Part shown: positions 33,357-44,931 of the stretch, in pieces
Numbering within the stretch: position 1 is the first letter of the stretch
Layout: each line of letters begins with the position of its first letter
Source: Corynebacterium confusum
Lineage (GTDB): Bacteria > Actinomycetota > Actinomycetes > Mycobacteriales > Mycobacteriaceae
Length of the DNA: 64,000 nt
Assembly: GCF_030408715.1 (NCBI RefSeq)
Contig: NZ_CP047202.1
Coordinates: 582,287 to 646,286, forward strand
Direction: 5' to 3'
Notes under the pieces: generated by a model
What the model was told of the DNA's origin: nothing
The model's database searches: none
Seen by the model: the letters and a program-made list of their open reading frames with translations, nothing else
Position numbers and translations under genes: made by a program

Positions 33357-34885
33357 GAGGCGATCTCCTCAAAGTCGTGGGGGTTTTCGGTAATCGTGCT
33401 GGTGACGTTGGATACGGCGAGGGTCATGACCTCGTCCTGGGTGGCGGTCGGCGGCAGCTCGCCGGCGATCTTCCCGCCGGAGGCCACCAGCACCCGGTCG
33501 GACATGCCCAGCACCTCCGGCAGGTCGGAGGAGGCCATCAGGACGGCCCCGCCGGCGGCGGTGACCTCGTTGATGATGCGGTAGATATCCACCTTCGCGC
33601 CGACGTCTACGCCGCGGGTGGGCTCATCCAGCAGCAGCACGCGGGAGCCGGCCAGCACCCAGCGGCCGAAGACGGCTTTTTGCTGGTTGCCACCGGACAG
33701 GTCCCGGATGGGCTGGTCGATGTGGGCCATGCGGATGCGCAGCTTCTCGGCTACGTCGCGGGCGCGGGCCTTCTGGCCGCGCCGGTCGGCGAGCCCGGCC
33801 TTGCTGGTCTTATTCAGCGTGGCCAGGCCGAGGTTCTCGCCGATGGTGGCGTCCAGGATGAGCGCCTGGGACTTGCGGTCCTCGGGCACATGCCCGATGC
33901 CGGCGCGGATGGCGGCGGCGATATCGCCCAGCTTGAGCGGGCTGCCGGCCACGCGGACCTCGCCGGAATCCACCTTGTCCGCGCCGGCGATGGCCCGGAT
34001 GATCTCCGTGCGGCCCGCGCCGACCAGTCCGGCCAAGCCGACGACCTCGCCGGCGTGGACGTCGAAGCTTACGTCTGCGAAGCTGCCCTGCGTGGAAAGC
34101 CCCCGCACGCTGAGCAGGGCCTCGCCGGCTGCTTCCGCCTTGCGCGGGTACTGGTTGTCGATGTCGCGGCCGACCATCAGGCGGACCAGCTCGGCCTCCG
34201 GGGTGTCCGGGCCGACCTCGGCGACGACGTTGCCGTCGCGCAGCACGGAGATGGAATCCGCGATCCGGGCCAGCTCCTCCAGGTGGTGGGAGATAAAGAC
34301 CATGCCGACGCCCTTGGCGCGCAGGTCCTCCACCACGGCGAAGAGCTGGTCGATTTCCTTGCCGGTCAGCGCGGCGGTGGGCTCGTCCAGGATGAGCAGG
34401 CGCGCGTTCATCGACAGCGCCTTGGCGATCTCCACCAGCTGCTGGCGGGCGATGCCCAGCTCGCCGACCGGCGTGTCCAGGTTGACGTCCAGGCCGATAA
34501 GGCGCAGGGCGGCGGCCGCCTCGTTGCGCAGGTACTTCTTGTTGACCAGGCCGTAGCGCGAGGGCGTGCGCCCCAGCATGATGTTTTCGGCCACTGACAT
34601 CGTCGGCACCAGGTTGAGCTCTTGGTGGATGGTGGCAATGCCCAGCGCCTCCGCCGCCTTCGTATTCGGCAGCTGGACCTCGCCGCCGTCGACGAGGACG
34701 CGGCCGGTGTCCGGCTGGTAGACGCCCGACATCATCTTGATAAGCGTCGACTTGCCGGCTCCGTTTTCGCCCAGCAGTGCGTGCACGTGGCCCGCGCGCA
34801 CGTCAAGGCTGACGTCGCGGATGACGTTGACGGGGCCGAAGGATTTGTTGATTCCTTCCAGCCGCATGATGACCGGGTGGTTCAT
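33353..34885 (-). CDS. rbsA: Ribose ABC importer, double ATPase
   Basis: A 510-residue protein with two ABC domains. The first has Walker A GENGAGKSTLIK and the signature-like GIARQQLVEIAKAL; the second has the diverged Walker site GLVGAGRTEIIRAI and LSGGNQQKAVFGRWVL, as is usual in RbsA, where one site hydrolyses poorly. It powers ribose import. The ATG overlaps the rbsR stop (ATGA). Confidence 0.93.
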   Translation of the reverse strand: MNHPVIMRLEGINKSFGPVNVIRDVSLDVRAGHVHALLGENGAGKSTLIKMMSGVYQPDTGRVLVDGGEVQLPNTKAAEALGIATIHQELNLVPTMSVAENIMLGRTPSRYGLVNKKYLRNEAAAALRLIGLDVNLDTPVGELGIARQQLVEIAKALSMNARLLILDEPTAALTGKEIDQLFAVVEDLRAKGVGMVFISHHLEELARIADSISVLRDGNVVAEVGPDTPEAELVRLMVGRDIDNQYPRKAEAAGEALLSVRGLSTQGSFADVSFDVHAGEVVGLAGLVGAGRTEIIRAIAGADKVDSGEVRVAGSPLKLGDIAAAIRAGIGHVPEDRKSQALILDATIGENLGLATLNKTSKAGLADRRGQKARARDVAEKLRIRMAHIDQPIRDLSGGNQQKAVFGRWVLAGSRVLLLDEPTRGVDVGAKVDIYRIINEVTAAGGAVLMASSDLPEVLGMSDRVLVASGGKIAGELPPTATQDEVMTLAVSNVTSTITENPHDFEEIAS

Positions 34886-35892
34886 CGCGGCACCTCCTGG
34901 AGATAGTGTTCGGTCGATTGACGGGTGATAAGCCGGGTTGGCAGGGTCACGTCCGGCGGGGACATGCCGGACAGGGCGGCGACTAGGGTATCGGCGGCGC
35001 GGTAGCCCAGCTGGGTCACGTCCTGGTCGATGACAGAAAGCGGCGTGGGCTGGACCCGCATATAGTCCAGGTCGTCGAAGCCCACCAGCGCCAGCTGCTT
35101 ACCGATGCGCACCTTCTGGCGGTGGCAGTACTCCAGCGCGCCGAGGGTCATCATGGAATCGCCCGCGATGACCGCCGTGCACCCGGCCTCCCACAGCTCC
35201 CGCGTGCCCGCGATGCCCTGCGAGACCTCGAAGCCGCCCTGGTAGACGTGCTCGCCGCCGATACCGACCCGCGCCGCCGCCGCACTAAATGCCGCCCGCC
35301 GTTCCGCGCCGGTGGACAGCTCCTCCGGGCCGGCCAGGTAGCCGATGCGCCGGTGCCCGCGCGCGTAGAGCAGCTCCACCGCCGCCGAAATCCCCGGCTC
35401 CGGGTTGGAGACCACCGTCGGCAGGTCGGATCCGGAAAGCGATCGGTCGATAAGCACCACCGGCGTGCCCGCTGCCTTGACCGCGCCGAGCAGGGAGAGC
35501 GCGTCCGCGGTGGGGACGACCAGCATGCCGTCGACGTTCTGCTGCGACAGCGTGGTCACCGCGTTGCGCAAGAGGTTCGAGTCCTCCGAGTACGAGGTGA
35601 TGATGGTGGCCAGGCCGTTGGCGGTCGCGCGGGCCTGGACCGCGTCGGCCATGGTGGCGAAGTAGGGGTTGAGCAGCGTCGGGATGGCCAGACCCAGCGT
35701 GTAGGTGCGCGCGGTGCGCAGCCCGCGGGCCTGGATATTCGGGTGGTAGTTGAGCGCCTGGGCCGCCCGCTCCACGCGCTGGCGCGTGGCCGCGGAGATG
35801 GAGTCCTTGCCGGCCAGCGCGCGGGAGGCCGTGGACACCGAGACACCCGCGGCTAGGGCGACGTCTTTCAGGTTGGCGCTGTGGGCAGGCAT
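34882..35892 (-). CDS. rbsR: LacI-family ribose operon repressor
   Basis: A 336-residue repressor. Residues 1-60 are the LacI helix-turn-helix and hinge (LKDVALAAGVSVSTASRALA, YHPNIQARGLRT), the rest a periplasmic-binding-like sensor domain. As first gene of the ribose operon it very likely represses its own promoter through the two palindromes at 35931-35957. The ATG at 35892 fits the domain start; upstream codons in frame run into the operators. Confidence 0.92.
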   Translation of the reverse strand: MPAHSANLKDVALAAGVSVSTASRALAGKDSISAATRQRVERAAQALNYHPNIQARGLRTARTYTLGLAIPTLLNPYFATMADAVQARATANGLATIITSYSEDSNLLRNAVTTLSQQNVDGMLVVPTADALSLLGAVKAAGTPVVLIDRSLSGSDLPTVVSNPEPGISAAVELLYARGHRRIGYLAGPEELSTGAERRAAFSAAAARVGIGGEHVYQGGFEVSQGIAGTRELWEAGCTAVIAGDSMMTLGALEYCHRQKVRIGKQLALVGFDDLDYMRVQPTPLSVIDQDVTQLGYRAADTLVAALSGMSPPDVTLPTRLITRQSTEHYLQEVPR

Positions 35893-35930
35893 GGTTGGGG
35901 CGGACCTTCTTCCCAGTTGGAGGGGAGGGG

Positions 35931-35957
35931 TGCAAACGATTGCTGCAAACGTTTGCA
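35931..35957 (-). promoter_or_regulatory. Two tandem LacI-type operators upstream of rbsR
   Basis: TGCAAACGTTTGCA (35944-35957) is a perfect 14-base palindrome with the central CG expected for LacI-family proteins. Directly beside it TGCAAACGATTGCT (35931-35944) is an imperfect copy, 13 bases away centre to centre. RbsR is the probable binder. Confidence 0.75.
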
Positions 35958-36045
35958 TTGTGTTTTGTGGCTAAATTTACGACGTTTGACCGCGCCCCGT
36001 CAAGTGCCCCTGCTCACCTTTTGCTGGCCGCGCAGGTAGTGCCAC

Positions 36046-36051
36046 TACACT
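36046..36051 (+). promoter_or_regulatory. -10 box of gntK
   Basis: TACACT, seven bases, then ATG at 36059: leaderless geometry, although GGGGAGA between them could also act as a poor ribosome site. TTGCTG at 36021 is a possible -35 with a long spacer. Confidence 0.45.
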
Positions 36052-36058
36052 GGGGAGA

Positions 36059-36559
36059 ATGACAAACAGTTCCTACCACGTCGTCATCATGGGTGTTTCC
36101 GGCTCCGGCAAGACCACCGTCGGCCACAACGTCGCGGCGCTGACCGGCCACGCCTACCGCGACGGCGACGACATGCACCCGGCCGAAAACATCGCCAAGA
36201 TGTCCGCGGGCACCCCGCTCAGCGATGCCGACCGCTGGCCCTGGCTCACCGCCATTGGCACCTGGTTGTCCGCCCAGCCCGCGGGCACTATGGTCGGCTG
36301 CTCCGCGCTCAAGCGCTCATACCGCGACCTTCTGCGCGAGCACTGCCCCGATGTCATTTTCGTGCACGTGGCCGGGGAATTCGAGGTGCTGGCCGAGCGC
36401 ATGCAGCACCGCGCCGGCCATTTCATGCCGGCCTCGCTGCTGCAGTCCCAGTTCGACACCCTCGAGCCGCTAGAGGCCGACGAGGCCGGCGCCGTCTTCG
36501 ACGTCGACCAGCCGGAAGAAGAAATCGCCCGCCAGGTGGCGGACTACCTCACTGCCTAA
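36059..36559 (+). CDS. gntK: Gluconate kinase
   Basis: A 166-residue P-loop kinase that makes 6-phosphogluconate from gluconate. Walker A is MGVSGSGKTT (residues 11-20); GDDMHPAENIAKMSAGTPL and CSALKRSYRDLLRE are family hallmarks. It is next to the convergent gluconate permease gene, so the two form a gluconate uptake and activation pair. Family length. Confidence 0.93.
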   Translation: MTNSSYHVVIMGVSGSGKTTVGHNVAALTGHAYRDGDDMHPAENIAKMSAGTPLSDADRWPWLTAIGTWLSAQPAGTMVGCSALKRSYRDLLREHCPDVIFVHVAGEFEVLAERMQHRAGHFMPASLLQSQFDTLEPLEADEAGAVFDVDQPEEEIARQVADYLTA

Positions 36560-36684
36560 GGCGGTGAGTACTCACGCAGTCCGGTAGACGCCGCGCCCAG
36601 ACCCGAGCGGCGCCCCGAGACCACGCCGCCCCGAGCCGCGGGCCCAACCCGGCCCGCTAGAATTCCGCGGGATACCCCCGCCAG

Positions 36685-38088
36685 CTAGAAGGCTGCGGCG
36701 GCTCCGAAGAGCACCAGCGCGAAGGCGAAGCCGATCACGCTGATGAGCATCTGGTTCACGGTCCAGGTGCGCAGCGTGGTGGCCACGTCCATGCCCATCA
36801 GGCGGCCGACCAGCCAGAAGCCCGAGTCGTTGACGTGGCTGCCGAAGACCGAGCCCGCGGCCGTCGCCAGCACGATGAGCGCGAGCTGGACCTCGTTGAA
36901 GCCGCCGGCCTCGACCGCTGGGACCATCAGCGCGGCGGCCGTGGTCAGCGCGACCGTCGCCGAGCCCTGCGCCAGGCGCAGCGCCACCGCGATGAGGTAG
37001 CAGGCCAAAATCACCGGGATGCCGATACCCGACAGCGAATCCGCCAGCGCATCCCCGATACCGGAGGTGCGCAGCACCCCGCCGAACATGCCGCCGGCGC
37101 CGGTAATCAGTACCACCGAGCAGATGGGCCCCAGCGAGGACTCCATGGTCTTTTCGATGACGTTCTTGTCCACCCCGCGGCGCAGGCCCAGGATCGCCAG
37201 CGCGGCGAAGGTGGTAATCAGCAGCGCGATGGGGGTCTGGCCCACCATGATGAGCACCTGCGCCCAGGTGGCCTCACCATCGATGGTGCCGGCCACCGCC
37301 AGCGTGCTCAACCCCGTGTTGCAGAAGATCAGCACCAAGGGGATGAGCAGCACCGAAATCACCGCCGCCGGGGAGGCCGGGCGGTTGGGCATCTCCGCTT
37401 CCTTCACGGCCGGACCGGTGAGCATCTCGGTCACGTCGAAGGGGAATTTCTTACCCAGGAACAACCCCAGGCGGTAGCCCGAGAAGTACCAGGTCGGGAT
37501 CGCGATCAGCAGGCCGAGCGCCAAAATGATCCCGATATCCGCGTTGAAAAACTCCGCGGCCGCCACCGGGCCCGGGTGCGGCGGCAGGAAGACGTGGGTG
37601 ACCGAGAACGCGCCGGCGGCCGGGATGCCGTAGGCCAGCACCGGGCCGTTGAGCCGGCGCGCCACCGCGAAGATGACCGGCAGCATGACCACCAGGCCGG
37701 CGTCGAAGAAGATGGGGAAGCCCATAATCAGCGAGGCGATGCCCAGCGCCAGCGGCGCGCGGTCTTCGCCGAAGCGGGCCACCAGGGCATCGGCGAGCGA
37801 TTTCGCGCCGCCGGAGGCCTCCACCAGCCGCCCGATCATCGCGCCCAGGCCCACTAGAAGTGCCACCGATGCCAGCGTGCTCCCGAAGCCATCCGTCATC
37901 GTCTCGACGACCCCGGCGATGGGTAGCCCCGCCGCCAGCGCAGTCAGCGCCGACACCGTCACCAGCGTGACGAAAGCATGCACGCGGAAGTAGATGACCA
38001 TCACCAAAATCAGCGCGATGGCCGCCACCGCGATACCCAACAGCGGGCCCGCGCCCAGTGTCGGCTCCCACGTGTCCATAGTCTCCAT
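36685..38088 (-). CDS. gntP: Gluconate:H+ symporter, GntP family
   Basis: A 467-residue permease with about 12-14 membrane helices; FFDAGLVVMLPVIFAVARR, LPPHPGPVAAAEFFNADIG and GSVFGSHVNDSGFWL are GntP signatures. It imports gluconate. AGAGG lies before the ATG at 38088; a second ATG nine bases in is the alternative. It converges with gntK, the kinase that uses its substrate. Confidence 0.92.
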   Translation of the reverse strand: METMDTWEPTLGAGPLLGIAVAAIALILVMVIYFRVHAFVTLVTVSALTALAAGLPIAGVVETMTDGFGSTLASVALLVGLGAMIGRLVEASGGAKSLADALVARFGEDRAPLALGIASLIMGFPIFFDAGLVVMLPVIFAVARRLNGPVLAYGIPAAGAFSVTHVFLPPHPGPVAAAEFFNADIGIILALGLLIAIPTWYFSGYRLGLFLGKKFPFDVTEMLTGPAVKEAEMPNRPASPAAVISVLLIPLVLIFCNTGLSTLAVAGTIDGEATWAQVLIMVGQTPIALLITTFAALAILGLRRGVDKNVIEKTMESSLGPICSVVLITGAGGMFGGVLRTSGIGDALADSLSGIGIPVILACYLIAVALRLAQGSATVALTTAAALMVPAVEAGGFNEVQLALIVLATAAGSVFGSHVNDSGFWLVGRLMGMDVATTLRTWTVNQMLISVIGFAFALVLFGAAAAF

Positions 38089-38340
38089 TGGACAAACCTC
38101 TTTTCCTAGGTGTTTTGTGAAATTAGGGGGAAGGCTCCGGTCGCCGTGGGCGGGCACGGGGCCAATACCTCAAGTTAACACGCCTCCCCCGTATTCAGGG
38201 TGTCGGTGAGCTTGTGAAACAACACACCTGCGGGATTTGCTTTTGGGTCCGCGGCGTGCCGCTTGCTAAATTCAGGTGTAAATACCGCAGGCCGGCGCCC
38301 TGGTTGACGCTGACGGATTCGATAACTGCAAGGAGAAACC

Positions 38341-39237
38341 ATGTCCAAACTAGGAGCCCTACTCGCGCCCGGGGCCGTGGAGCTGGACGCACCTGCCGCG
38401 GACTGGCGCGCCGCGATCACCCGCGCCGGCCGCCTGCTGGAGGCCAGCGGTTCCGCCACCGCCGACTACACGCAGGCGATGATCAAGACCGTAGAGGACA
38501 ACGGGCCCTATATCCTCGTCGCCCCGGGCTTCGCCTTCGCCCACGCACGGCCCTCGGAAGCGGTCCGCCACACCGCCATCAGCTGGGTGCGCCTGGCCGA
38601 GCCCGTCCGCTTCGGCCACAGCACCAACGATCCGGTCACCCTAGTCGTGGCCCTGGCCGCCCGCGACGACTTCGCCCACACCCGCGCCATGAAGGAACTG
38701 GCCCGCGTGCTCGGTGATGCCGAGAAACAAGAGCTCTTGGCCGTCGTCACCTCCGAGGGCCAGCTGCGCAACGTCCTGGACGGCTATGTGCCCACCGCCG
38801 CCGCCAACGCCATCGCCATGCGCCGCGAACGCGAGGCGCGTGAGGCCCAAGAGGCCGCTGCGGCTGCCGCAACAGGCTCGGCCGCCCCAACCACCGGCCC
38901 CGCCGCGCGCCCCGACGGCGCCGTCGAGAGCAAGGGCAAGATACTTACCGTCTGCGGCAACGGGCTGGGCACCTCGCTGTTTTTGAAGAACACTCTGGAC
39001 GGCGTGTTGGGCGAGTGGGGCTGGTCGCCGTATTTCACCGTCGAAGCCACCGACACCATCTCCGCGAAGGGGCGCGCCAGCGAGGCTGACGTCCTGCTGA
39101 CCTCCGGCGAAATCGCCGCCGCCCTCGGCGATGTGGGGGTGCCGGTCTACGTCATCGACAACTTCACCTCCGCCGCGGAACTCGACCGCGCACTCCGCGA
39201 AATCTACGACATCCCCGCCGCACAGGAAGGCCGGTAG
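38341..39237 (+). CDS. Ascorbate-type PTS, fused IIA-IIB
   Basis: A 298-residue cytoplasmic protein. Residues 1-150 are a mannitol/ascorbate-type IIA domain with phosphorylated His68 (GFAFAHARP); an Ala/Pro-rich linker (about 160-195) follows; residues 198-298 are a IIB domain with phosphorylated Cys205 (TVCGNGLGTSLF). It relays phosphate from HPr to the sugar taken up by the IIC partner, encoded six bases downstream. In E. coli UlaB and UlaC are separate and in the other order. RBS AAGGAGAAACC. Substrate ascorbate is inferred from the family. Confidence 0.85.
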   Translation: MSKLGALLAPGAVELDAPAADWRAAITRAGRLLEASGSATADYTQAMIKTVEDNGPYILVAPGFAFAHARPSEAVRHTAISWVRLAEPVRFGHSTNDPVTLVVALAARDDFAHTRAMKELARVLGDAEKQELLAVVTSEGQLRNVLDGYVPTAAANAIAMRREREAREAQEAAAAAATGSAAPTTGPAARPDGAVESKGKILTVCGNGLGTSLFLKNTLDGVLGEWGWSPYFTVEATDTISAKGRASEADVLLTSGEIAAALGDVGVPVYVIDNFTSAAELDRALREIYDIPAAQEGR

Positions 39238-39243
39238 AAGCAC

Positions 39244-40812
39244 ATGAACATCCTGGTAGACGCCGCCAACTTCGTGGTCAATGAGATCCTGGCCGTGCCG
39301 GCGTTCCTCATCGGCATCATCACCGCCATTGGGCTTAGCGCGCTGGGCCGCGGCATCGGCCAGGTGCTGGGCGGGGCGATCAAGGCCACGCTCGGCTTCC
39401 TACTCATCAACGCCGGCGCCGGGCTGGTCACCGCCTCCCTGGAGCCGCTCGGCGTGATGATCACCGGCGCCACCGGCGCGCACGGGGTGGTGCCGACCAA
39501 CGAGGCCATCGCGGGCATCGCCCAGCAGCAGTTCGGCAGCCAGATCGCCTGGGTGATGATCCTGGGCTTCGTGGTCTCCCTGCTGCTGGCCCGGTTCACG
39601 CCCCTGCGGTACGTCTTCCTGACCGGCCACCACGTGCTGTTTATGGCCACCCTGCTGACGATGGTCTTCGCCCCCGCCGGCTACCCCGCCTGGGTGGTCA
39701 TCGTCTTCGGCGCCGCCCTGCTGGGCATCCTGATGGTCTCCCTGCCGGCCATCGCGCACCCGTGGACCCGGCGCATTACCGGCGACGACTCCGTGGCGAT
39801 CGGCCACTTCGGCACCGCCGGCTACGTCGCTGCGGGCGCGGTGGGCAAGCTGGTCGGTGGCAAGCGTAAACCGTCCGCCTCCACCGAGCAGCTCCACCTT
39901 CCGGAGGGCCTGCGCTTCCTGCGCGACTCCATGGTCGCCACCGCGCTGTCGATGGCGCTGATGTACCTCGTGCTCGCCCTGCTGTTCCTGGCCCGCGCCG
40001 GCGACGAGGCCTTCACCGCCTTCGAGGACGGCGCGACTGGGGTAGGCAACTACCTCATGCAGTCGCTGACCCAGGGCCTGCAGTTCGGGGTGGCCGTCGC
40101 CGTCATCCTGTTTGGCGTCCGCACCATCCTGGGAGAGCTCGTGCCCGCCTTCCAGGGCATTGCCGCCAAGGTCGTGCCCGGCGCCATCCCGGCCCTCGAT
40201 GCCCCCATCGTCTTCCCGTATGCCCAAAACGCCGTCCTGGTCGGCTTCCTGACCTCCTTTGCCGGCGGGCTGGTGGGCCTGGCGGTCTTGTCGCTGTGGC
40301 TGGGCCCGGCCTTTGGGGTGGCGCTCATCCTCCCCGGGCTGGTCCCGCACTTTTTCACCGGCGGCGCGGCGGGCGTCTACGGCAACGCCACCGGCGGGCG
40401 GCGCGGCGCGGCCGCCGGTGGCTTCGCCAACGGCCTGCTCATTACCTTCCTGCCGGCCTTCCTGCTGGGCGTTTTGGGCTCCTTCGGCTCGGCGAACACC
40501 ACCTTCGGCGACGCCGACTTCGGCTGGTTCGGCATGCTCATCGGCTGGGCGTCGGCGCCCGGCGGGGTAGTGGGCCTCATCCTAGTCGGCCTCGTCGGCG
40601 CGGTCGTGCTAGCGCTCGGCTGGTTCTGCCAGGTCCGGCTCGTCGATGCCCACTGGGATCCCACCCCGCACCGCCCCGCGCCGACCGCCCACGACGACGC
40701 CGCCGATGCCGGGTCCGCCGCCGGGGCCGACGCCCGCCGCGGCACCTGGCGGCACTACCCGCGTATCACCCCGCCGGCGGGAGCCCCGATTCCGCCCGCG
40801 CCCCGGAACTAG
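39244..40812 (+). CDS. ulaA: Ascorbate-type PTS, membrane component IIC
   Basis: A 522-residue UlaA-family permease with about ten membrane helices: FLLINAGAGLVTASLEPLG, GAHGVVPTNEAIAGIA and YAQNAVLVGFLTSFAGG are conserved blocks. The last 60 residues form a cytoplasmic, Asp/Ala/Pro-rich tail. It transports the sugar phosphorylated by the preceding IIAB protein. The genes that break down ascorbate 6-phosphate (ulaD-F) are not in the window, so the true substrate may differ. Confidence 0.85.
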   Translation: MNILVDAANFVVNEILAVPAFLIGIITAIGLSALGRGIGQVLGGAIKATLGFLLINAGAGLVTASLEPLGVMITGATGAHGVVPTNEAIAGIAQQQFGSQIAWVMILGFVVSLLLARFTPLRYVFLTGHHVLFMATLLTMVFAPAGYPAWVVIVFGAALLGILMVSLPAIAHPWTRRITGDDSVAIGHFGTAGYVAAGAVGKLVGGKRKPSASTEQLHLPEGLRFLRDSMVATALSMALMYLVLALLFLARAGDEAFTAFEDGATGVGNYLMQSLTQGLQFGVAVAVILFGVRTILGELVPAFQGIAAKVVPGAIPALDAPIVFPYAQNAVLVGFLTSFAGGLVGLAVLSLWLGPAFGVALILPGLVPHFFTGGAAGVYGNATGGRRGAAAGGFANGLLITFLPAFLLGVLGSFGSANTTFGDADFGWFGMLIGWASAPGGVVGLILVGLVGAVVLALGWFCQVRLVDAHWDPTPHRPAPTAHDDAADAGSAAGADARRGTWRHYPRITPPAGAPIPPAPRN

Positions 40813-40871
40813 CCCCGTTCTAACCCCCTCCTTACTTGCGGGGGTGCGCCGGCGGGCGTGCAATTAAAGGC

Positions 40872-43634
<2,763 letters not shown>

Positions 43635-43693
43635 GTGTTGGTTTCGCCGTAGGCTGGCTGCGTACGCTTTAGTGAACGGGAAGGAGCCAGCCC

Positions 43694-44881
43694 ATGGCAG
43701 TAGGGGACATCGTTAGCGGCTACGACGGGATTCGTGAGAAGCAGGAGGCGCTGTACGTCGACCTGCACCAGCACCCCGAGCTCAGCATGGAAGAGGAGCG
43801 CACCCGCGGGATCATCGCGGACAAGCTGCGCGAATTCGACTACGACGTCGTGGAGGTCGGCGGCGGAATCGTCGGTGTCCTAGAAAACGGCGACGGGCCC
43901 ACCGTGATGCTGCGCGCCGATTTCGATGCCCTGCCCATCCAGGAGGACACCGGCCTCGACTACGCCTCCACCGTCGACGGCGTCATGCACGCCTGCGGCC
44001 ACGACTCCCACGTCGCCGCGCTCATGGGCGTGGCCGCCCTGATGAAGGACGCCACCGATGCCTGGTCCGGCACCCTGGAAGTCCTCTTCCAGCCCGGCGA
44101 GGAGACCGCCGAGGGAGCCCAATCCATGGTGGACGCCGGCGTGGTGGACAAGGTCACCAAGCCGGACGTCATGCTGGGCCAGCACGTTTTCTGCAGCGTG
44201 GTGCCCGCCGGCAGCGTGGCCATCAAGCCGGGCCCGGTGCTCTCGACGGCCACCAGCGTGACCGTCAAGGTTTTTGGCGCCGGCTCCCACGGGTCCATGC
44301 CTCACCTGAGCGTCGACCCGGTCGTGCTGGCCAGCTCGATTGTCATGCGCCTGCAGACCATCGTCTCCCGCGAGCTCAACCCGAGCGAGTTCGGCGTGGT
44401 TACCGTCGGCTCCGTCCAGGCCGGTTCCAAGGCCAACGTCATCCCGTTTGATGCCACGCTGAAGATCAACATCCGCGCCTACGACGAGGAGGTGCGCGAC
44501 AAGATCATCGCCGCCATCGAGCGGATCGTGAAGGCCGAGTGCGAGGCCGCGCGCTCGCCGAAGGAGCCGGAGTTCAGCTTCTCCGACCAGTGCCCGCTCA
44601 CCGACAACGACGCCGACGTCACCGCCCGCGTGCGCGAGGCCCTCGAGGAGCACCTGGGCAGCGACCGCGTCCAGGACGCCGACCGGTTTACCGCCTCCGA
44701 GGACTTCTCCGTGGTCGCCGACGCCTTCGGCACCCCGTACTGCTACTGGATTTTCGGCGGCGGCAAGGAGGGCGAGGAGATGCCGAACCACAGCCCGTTC
44801 TTCGCGCCCGTCCAGCAGCCGACGCTGCAGACCGGCACCGAGGCCCTCATCACCGCCGCTTACGCCTGGTTGGGCAAGTAA
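43694..44881 (+). CDS. M20-family amidohydrolase / N-acyl-amino acid hydrolase
   Basis: A 395-residue zinc peptidase-like enzyme. Conserved metal and catalytic segments are visible: LHQHPELSMEE, MLRADFDALPI, HACGHDSHVAALMGVA, LFQPGEETAEGA and NHSPFF near the end. Residues about 190-300 form the M20 dimer domain. Relatives hydrolyse N-acyl amino acids, hippurate or indole-acetyl amino acids; the corynebacterial aminoacylase that frees odour acids from axillary glutamine conjugates is in this superfamily. AAGGAG precedes the ATG. Substrate not determinable here. Confidence 0.85.
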   Translation: MAVGDIVSGYDGIREKQEALYVDLHQHPELSMEEERTRGIIADKLREFDYDVVEVGGGIVGVLENGDGPTVMLRADFDALPIQEDTGLDYASTVDGVMHACGHDSHVAALMGVAALMKDATDAWSGTLEVLFQPGEETAEGAQSMVDAGVVDKVTKPDVMLGQHVFCSVVPAGSVAIKPGPVLSTATSVTVKVFGAGSHGSMPHLSVDPVVLASSIVMRLQTIVSRELNPSEFGVVTVGSVQAGSKANVIPFDATLKINIRAYDEEVRDKIIAAIERIVKAECEAARSPKEPEFSFSDQCPLTDNDADVTARVREALEEHLGSDRVQDADRFTASEDFSVVADAFGTPYCYWIFGGGKEGEEMPNHSPFFAPVQQPTLQTGTEALITAAYAWLGK

Positions 44882-44895
44882 TTGTCCTGCCCCGG

Positions 44896-44924
44896 TTGCG
44901 GGGTGGTGGGGTCTGCCTTAGTGT
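44896..44924 (+). promoter_or_regulatory. Promoter of the second HNH gene (leaderless pattern)
   Basis: TTGCGG (44896-44901), 17 bases, TAGTGT (44919-44924), then seven bases to the ATG at 44932. A GC-rich hairpin just upstream may end the preceding gene's transcript weakly. Confidence 0.45.
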
Positions 44925-44931
44925 GTGGGGC

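Noticed and set aside
44539-44931. Upstream extension of the second HNH protein
   Set aside because: It overlaps the M20 gene in another frame; a leaderless promoter marks the ATG at 44932.
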